From positions 1-64,000 of the forward strand of contig JAFGGJ010000027.1 of NCBI GenBank assembly GCA_016930595.1: DNA of 64,000 nt, in the 5' to 3' direction. A model generated the notes under the pieces. It worked only from the letters and a program-made list of their open reading frames with translations. It ran no database searches and had not been told where the DNA came from. This stretch comes from Planctomycetota bacterium. Lineage in GTDB: Bacteria > Planctomycetota > SZUA-567 > JAFGGJ01. Positions 59,895 through 64,000 of the stretch are shown in pieces. The position numbers and the translations under genes are program-made. Position 1 is the stretch's first letter; each line of letters starts with the position of its first letter.

Positions 59895-60791
59895 TCAGGA
59901 AATATCAGTATATCCTTCCTCTTTCAGACGCTCGTAGTTGCGCCTGATCTCCCCCTGCATTTTCAGTATGTCTTCCCTGCCCTTCCTGCAGAAAGCGCAT
60001 TCCTCGCGATCGCACAGAAGGACCCCCGGATGCTCCAGTTCCGCCTCCGCCATGACCCTTACCACCTTTTTCGCCGGCAGAACCTTTATAACGGTGTCGT
60101 TCAGCTTCACCGTCGTCACCGCGCCCGCCTTCTCCAGGATCTCATGTATGCGCCCCGTGCGCGAGTAGAAATCCCGGTGGTCCAGCGGCGCCTGCGTCAC
60201 TTCCACTATCTCCGAACCGCCGTCGGCCGTTTCCATCACCGCTTCGGCCTTCTGCATGTACGGCAGCCCAAGCCATTCCTCCACGGCGTGCAGAGTCGTA
60301 TTGCTGGTCATCGGAGCGCCCAGAAACACTATCTTCGCCCCCGCCTTGACGTACCTGCCATAAGGCCCATTGATCGTGAACGTGCTTCCGGGCCAATGCC
60401 CGCCCGTCAGCTCCCTCGCGGCAGGCCCTGTCGCCGTCACGCTGTGCGTCGGATGTCCGCTCCGGATCGCTCCAGGCCGCTTTCTCAGCGTCTCCGTTAT
60501 TATCCCCACCCGCGAAGGCGTCGTCTTGGGATTGAACGGTATCCCGCTCGCCGTCCCCCGGTTGTACGACGCGCTCAAAGTCGGCACTATCACCGTGCCT
60601 TTCTCCCCCACGGCCTCCAGCAGAGCGTCCACCACGGTTTCCGCCCCGCCTTCCACGTGGCCGAAAGACTTCAGCGAGCTGTGCACCATTATGATGTCCC
60701 CGGCCTCTATCCCCGCCGCCCGAAGAGCGGCGACGATGTCCTCGGCAGTTACCGTCACCGGCGCCTGCAGCTTTTCTTCTTTCTCCGCCAA
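59895..60791 (-). CDS. AAC(3)-fold N-acetyltransferase-like protein, 298 aa
   Basis: Member of the aminoglycoside 3-N-acetyltransferase fold (AAC(3)/YokD family). Signatures are IIMVHSSLKSFGHVEGGA, FNPKTTPSRVGIITE, RSGHPTHSVTATG and APMTSNTTLHAVEEWL. The long C-terminal extra part has Cys residues (CDREECAFC) that may bind metal. Many members are not resistance enzymes, so drug resistance is not claimed. The start is TTG at 60791: an in-frame stop lies just upstream and no ATG fits. It is the first gene of an operon with the OmpA-like gene. Confidence 0.8.
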   Translation of the reverse strand: MAEKEEKLQAPVTVTAEDIVAALRAAGIEAGDIIMVHSSLKSFGHVEGGAETVVDALLEAVGEKGTVIVPTLSASYNRGTASGIPFNPKTTPSRVGIITETLRKRPGAIRSGHPTHSVTATGPAARELTGGHWPGSTFTINGPYGRYVKAGAKIVFLGAPMTSNTTLHAVEEWLGLPYMQKAEAVMETADGGSEIVEVTQAPLDHRDFYSRTGRIHEILEKAGAVTTVKLNDTVIKVLPAKKVVRVMAEAELEHPGVLLCDREECAFCRKGREDILKMQGEIRRNYERLKEEGYTDIS

Positions 60792-60868
60792 CTGTCATTC
60801 ACTCCTGGTTACCCGGACGATCCCCTTTGCACACGCGTGCCTGCACAGACTCGCCCTGCCAACCGTAC

Positions 60869-60896
60869 AATATACCGTACCCCATAAAAGTGTCAA
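60869..60896 (-). promoter_or_regulatory. Promoter of the AAC(3)-like/OmpA-like operon
   Basis: On the minus strand TTGACA (60891-60896), 16 bases, TATATT (60869-60874). It lies about 80 bases before the TTG start. Confidence 0.6.
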
Positions 60897-60908
60897 CATA
60901 AACTTGCA

Positions 60909-60940
60909 ATTACCCTAATAGATACACACATTACCCTAAT
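60909..60940. promoter_or_regulatory. Two ATTACCCTAAT repeats, 21 bases apart (candidate activator sites)
   Basis: ATTACCCTAAT at 60909-60919 and 60930-60940 are each partly palindromic (ATTA/TAAT) and lie on the same face of the helix. They are just upstream of the AAC(3) promoter -35 box, a typical position for an activator. The bound protein is unknown. Confidence 0.45.
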
Positions 60941-60986
60941 TAATCCCGCGGAATTACCAGCTTTACCGCTAAAGATACCTGACAAG

Positions 60987-62354
60987 TCAATAGTGGCCCA
61001 ACCCGGTTCGAGTGAGTGTCCCCGTCCTCAGCGTACCGCCGTCCACACGGAAGATCCCCGGCCATTCCGCTTCCCACGCCCTGTTCGCCTCCGGGCAGTA
61101 CTGCCGCCCGTTTCCTTCTATGGCCGCCACCGTCGGTACCCTTGCACACAGGCCCGCCGAATGCAGGAACGACGCCCCCACCAGCGTCAGATCCTGCACG
61201 CACAGGAACAGTCCGTACTTGATTGCCGCCGCAGCCATCAACAGGGCCTGGGACTGCCCCTTGCAGGTCTTCAGCGCCACGCCGCTGTAACCCAGTTCCA
61301 TCGAAAGCTGCAGGTGTTCGAAATCCACCAGGGCCTCATCTATGACCACCGGTTTCAGCTTGGCCGCTTCGTGCATCCTGTTTTCCATGTGCTCTTTCAG
61401 ATACCTGCTCGTCGGCTGCTCAATGTACTGTATCCTGTCGAAGCAGCCCGCATCCCGCTCTTTTATCCTCCTGAGAAAATCCAGCAGGTACTGCACATTC
61501 GGGCACTTCTCGTTGAAGTCCGCGCTGTAGAACCACTCTCCCACGCCGCGCTTCTTCTGCGTTCCGGCCGTCACCCGGTCTACAGCGAGCACCCTCCCCA
61601 CGTCCCAGTCCAGGTCGTTCCCGTTCAGCTTTATCTTCAGATGCGTCAGTCCGTCCTGCTCTATCCATTCGGGCAGTGTGTTCGGCAAACCGTCTTCTAC
61701 CCTCTCGGCTACGTCTGCGTCGGTCAGCGGGTCGAGCGCTCCCACCAGGTGGTACAGGGGCATCGCCGCCTTTGGATCGCGAAGCGTGTACCTGTCGAGG
61801 CATTCCCCCTTGAACTCGTCCGTCAGGTATCCCGAGAGGTCGCGGTTCATGTAACCTTCGCCGTACGCGTTGTAGACGTTCACTCCGTGTAGCTTCCCGT
61901 ACGCATCGTGCACGGCGGCGTCGAAGGGAGAAGCCGTCACAAGCGTGCAGAGCTTCGGGATAGGCTCCGGCAGGCCCAGATCCCCTCCAGTCTCCTCGGC
62001 CGCCTTCAGAAAATCCTCCTCTAGCCCCGTCATCAGCTCCACCGGGTGGCCGTATTCCCCGCATCCTTCCACAATACTCCGGATGCGGACCGCCAGCGCC
62101 CGCATCGCCTCCAGCGTGTCCCCGTATCCCAGAACGTCGCTCGGAAACGACCAGATGTTCCCCATTGTCGTCGACCCGCGCCCTGTCGCCGTATTGCCGT
62201 CCCGCCCCTCGGCACGCACCGTCACGTTCAGCAGCGTAACCGCCGTCACTACCTTGCCGCCGAACTTCATCGGCGTCCGGTAGTCATAGTCTTCGTAGTC
62301 TATGCTTACATCCCGGACCTTCATGTCTTTCTGGTTGTCTCTCCCCATCTTCAT
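60987..62354 (-). CDS. Enolase-superfamily dehydratase (mandelate racemase/methylaspartate ammonia-lyase-like), 455 aa
   Basis: TIM-barrel enzyme of the enolase superfamily, probably a sugar-acid dehydratase or ammonia-lyase. Catalytic signs are LKIKLNG (Lys240 and Lys242), metal ligands Asp279, Glu312 (in IEQPTSR) and Asp339-Glu340 (in VIDEAL), and a late Lys in VALKTCKGQ. The N-terminal capping domain is complete. It overlaps the TIM-barrel gene upstream by four bases (ATGA), so the two are co-translated. The substrate cannot be told from sequence. Confidence 0.8.
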   Translation of the reverse strand: MKMGRDNQKDMKVRDVSIDYEDYDYRTPMKFGGKVVTAVTLLNVTVRAEGRDGNTATGRGSTTMGNIWSFPSDVLGYGDTLEAMRALAVRIRSIVEGCGEYGHPVELMTGLEEDFLKAAEETGGDLGLPEPIPKLCTLVTASPFDAAVHDAYGKLHGVNVYNAYGEGYMNRDLSGYLTDEFKGECLDRYTLRDPKAAMPLYHLVGALDPLTDADVAERVEDGLPNTLPEWIEQDGLTHLKIKLNGNDLDWDVGRVLAVDRVTAGTQKKRGVGEWFYSADFNEKCPNVQYLLDFLRRIKERDAGCFDRIQYIEQPTSRYLKEHMENRMHEAAKLKPVVIDEALVDFEHLQLSMELGYSGVALKTCKGQSQALLMAAAAIKYGLFLCVQDLTLVGASFLHSAGLCARVPTVAAIEGNGRQYCPEANRAWEAEWPGIFRVDGGTLRTGTLTRTGLGHY

Positions 62355-63184
62355 CTCGCCTTCGCTTCCGCAAATACGCTCTTTATGTACCGCAGGTCCA
62401 CCGCCGCAAGGTCCACCACGCTCTCGGCCGGCACCCCGCCGTATTCGCTGTGCAGGCTTATCGGCAACCTTGTGAGCCTCTGGTCGATTATCCCCCTCAC
62501 CACGTCCTGCCAGTCCACGTATCCGTCCCCCAGCCGCACCACCTTCGTAGGCTGCATGCCTGGACCGTCCCGGTCCACTGGCCCCCGCACCAGGTCCTTG
62601 AACGCAAAACAACTCACGTATCGCCTGGCCGCACTCAGCCCCATCGAAAAAACCTCCCCGCATATCGCCATGTGCCCGGCGTCCAGGAATATCCCCGCCT
62701 CCGCGGGGTCGCAGTCTTCCACCACGTCCAGGGCGGCACTCGCATTGCATCCCATGTACGGGCCGGAATGCGTGTGCACCAGCGTCTTCACGCCGTACTT
62801 CCGTGAATAGCGGGTGAATCCCTTCATCCTAGCCCTGGCTTCCTTCAATTCTTTCCTGTAATCCTTCCCGTATTCATGCACCCAGTATCCCAGCTTGATG
62901 AGCCCGACGCCGGCATCGGCGCACGCGGCGTACATCTTCTCCACCCCTTTCGCCTTCGGGTCGGTGAATCCGCCGGGCGTCGTGACCAGCGGTATCGTCA
63001 TCCCTTCTTCCGCAAACGCCTTCGCCGCTTTCGGCAGCAGCTTCCCGGCGTTGTCCGGCGTCACGGGATATCCCGGCCTTACGCACATGTCCGCCCCGTC
63101 GAAGCCGGCCTTCTTCAGGGCGGCTATCACCCCCGGTATTGTCCCGTATTCCTGGATGTGCTTGGTAAACATGATATATTTCAT
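62351..63184 (-). CDS. Sugar phosphate isomerase/epimerase-like TIM barrel, 277 aa
   Basis: Member of the xylose-isomerase-like TIM-barrel family. The N-terminus MKYIMFTKHIQEYGTI leads to the ADMCVRPGYP strand, then the metal ligands of KTLVHTHSGPYMG and GIFLDAGHMAICG, and a late Glu/His site SLHSEYGG. Such proteins often act on ketoses or inosose. The start at 63184 follows GAGGAG. It is the first gene of the operon with the enolase-superfamily gene and divergent from another TIM-barrel gene. Confidence 0.85.
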   Translation of the reverse strand: MKYIMFTKHIQEYGTIPGVIAALKKAGFDGADMCVRPGYPVTPDNAGKLLPKAAKAFAEEGMTIPLVTTPGGFTDPKAKGVEKMYAACADAGVGLIKLGYWVHEYGKDYRKELKEARARMKGFTRYSRKYGVKTLVHTHSGPYMGCNASAALDVVEDCDPAEAGIFLDAGHMAICGEVFSMGLSAARRYVSCFAFKDLVRGPVDRDGPGMQPTKVVRLGDGYVDWQDVVRGIIDQRLTRLPISLHSEYGGVPAESVVDLAAVDLRYIKSVFAEAKAR

Positions 63185-63237
63185 CCGGCATCTCCTCTCA
63201 GTGCGCCTCGGATATATTCTTCTGCAGTCCGTCCCCG

Positions 63238-63243
63238 TGTCAA
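63238..63243 (-). promoter_or_regulatory. Possible -35 box of the TIM-barrel/enolase operon
   Basis: TTGACA on the minus strand, with GAATAT-like bases 18 bases further on. The -10 match is weak. Confidence 0.3.
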
Positions 63244-63312
63244 GAATTCCACGCTGGTTATTTATTCGCCGCGACGGGCCCGGCGCCGTACCGCATAAGG
63301 CCCCTTTTTCGT

Positions 63313-63340
63313 TTGCCGCGGCCCGCCGCCTATCTATAAT
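63313..63340 (+). promoter_or_regulatory. Promoter of the last gene
   Basis: TTGCCG (63313-63318), 16 bases, TATAAT (63335-63340). GGGGG and the GTG at 63376 follow. Confidence 0.55.
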
Positions 63341-63375
63341 CGGATTGTCCTTTATGCCAGATTGGGGGTGCAACA

Positions 63376-64000
63376 GTGTTGCTGAAGAGCATAAGTTACT
63401 GGTCTTTCCCGGGAGGACTCGAAAATACCGCGGACTACTCCGCCGTATTCCAGAAAGCCAAGGCGGCCGGCTACGACGCCGTTGAAGTCGCCGTCGGCGC
63501 CGATGGCGTCCTGACGCTGGATTCCTCGGAAGCTGACTGCGCCGAAATAGTGAAGGCTGCCCGTAAAGCGAAAATCAAAATCGCATCTGTTGCCACAGGA
63601 GTATACTGGGGGTGCTCGCTTTCCGCCAGCGACCCCAAGGTCCGCAGCCGGGCCGTCAAGAACACCAAGAAGATGCTCCGGATCGCACGCTGGCTCGGCG
63701 TCGACGCCGTCCTCGTCATCCCGGGCATGGTCAATTTCTTCGCCGATCCTTCCAGCGAAATCGTCTCCTACGACGACGTCTGGAAGCGCGTCACCTCCGC
63801 CATAAAACAGTGCCTGCCCACCGCAAAGAAACTCAAGGTCGCCATGGCCCTCGAAAACGTCTGGAACAAGTTCCTTCTCTCCCCGCTCGAAATGAAGCTC
63901 TTCGTCGACCAGTTCAGGAGCCCCTACGTCGGCGTCTACTTCGATACCGGCAACGCCGTCCTCAACGGCTATCCCGAACAGTGGATTCGCATCCTCGGCA
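63376..64000 (+). CDS. Sugar phosphate isomerase/epimerase-like TIM barrel, cut by window end
   Basis: Second member of the same family, divergent from the previous gene; 208 residues are visible. The GTG start at 63376 lies seven bases after GGGGG. Barrel features are YWSFPGG near the start, IKIASVATGVYWG, VDAVLVIPGM, and the ligand strands KVAMALENVWNKFLL (Glu) and VGVYFDTGNAVLNGYPEQWI (Asp). Presence on both sides of one intergenic region suggests one catabolic locus. The 3' end is outside the window. Confidence 0.85.
   Translation, partial: MLLKSISYWSFPGGLENTADYSAVFQKAKAAGYDAVEVAVGADGVLTLDSSEADCAEIVKAARKAKIKIASVATGVYWGCSLSASDPKVRSRAVKNTKKMLRIARWLGVDAVLVIPGMVNFFADPSSEIVSYDDVWKRVTSAIKQCLPTAKKLKVAMALENVWNKFLLSPLEMKLFVDQFRSPYVGVYFDTGNAVLNGYPEQWIRILG

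Noticed and set aside
59895-60791. Aminoglycoside resistance gene
   Set aside because: The AAC(3) fold includes many housekeeping acyltransferases; operon with an OmpA lipoprotein and the extra C-terminal part argue against a resistance call.

Overview
The window looks like a high-GC Gram-negative chromosome from an anaerobic, polysaccharide-degrading member of the PVC superphylum. My best guess is Lentisphaerota, Kiritimatiellota or a related uncultured lineage, with moderate confidence. The envelope is Gram-negative (Kdo transferase, OmpA lipoprotein, many lipobox signal peptides). The gene mix is typical of these phyla: a sulfatase, GH38-, GH42-, GH123- and fucosidase-like enzymes, uroporphyrinogen-decarboxylase-like methyltransferase, sugar isomerase/epimerase TIM barrels, enolase-superfamily dehydratase, FAD_oxidored protein, and a GntR repressor with a LacI-type sensor domain. 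The cluster at 49.4-53.9 kb is of a type known mainly from anaerobes. No rRNA, tRNA, CRISPR array or intact insertion sequence was seen.

Layout. 0-2.7 kb is an accessory patch: a truncated S24-type repressor with an apparently leaderless promoter, a divergent promoter with repeated sites, a small unknown gene, a candidate small RNA, a nuclease-like relic and a lipoprotein. 2.7-9.5 kb holds a glycosidase plus UroD-like methyltransferase operon, a convergent esterase, and an ion permease with an EIIA-CBS regulator. 9.6-17.5 kb holds a GntR regulator with a clear operator, secreted proteins, and a metallo-hydrolase/LemA pair. 17.7-19.4 kb is a Phd/ParE-type toxin-antitoxin pair, a gene relic and a methyltransferase. 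19.5-27.4 kb is housekeeping: mnmE, coaD-hisD-hisC-hisB, and a DUF1854/ABC exporter pair. 28-37 kb has a transglutaminase-like lipoprotein, an FHA/kinase pair, secA, kdtA and metK. 37-49.3 kb is again catabolic and secreted (FAD oxidoreductase, giant GH42-like protein, alpha-mannosidase, sulfatase) with an ACT protein and a CPBP protease. 49.4-53.9 kb is an eight-gene Fe-S/MinD-ATPase/NifX-like cluster. 54-64 kb has a secreted Met-rich protein, methyltransferase, uvrB, HAD phosphatase, OmpA, an AAC(3)-fold protein and an enolase/TIM-barrel sugar-acid operon.

How genes work together. Sulfatase, alpha-mannosidase, the GH-like proteins, the enolase-superfamily dehydratase and the isomerase/epimerase proteins fit the breakdown of sulfated or otherwise decorated glycans. 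The most unusual unit is the 49.4-53.9 kb cluster. It contains a DUF134 regulator, two NifX-like proteins, three small proteins sharing the start MPRGDGTGP, a single polypeptide carrying two complete MinD-type ATPases each with an inserted 2[4Fe-4S] ferredoxin, and a J-domain protein. It resembles the orange-protein (ORP, Mo-Cu) clusters of Desulfovibrio, but with the two ATPases fused and extra small proteins. A strand-composition change is also visible: the plus strand is C-rich at about 2.6-9.6 kb, G-rich at about 9.7-36 kb and C-rich again from about 39 kb onward.
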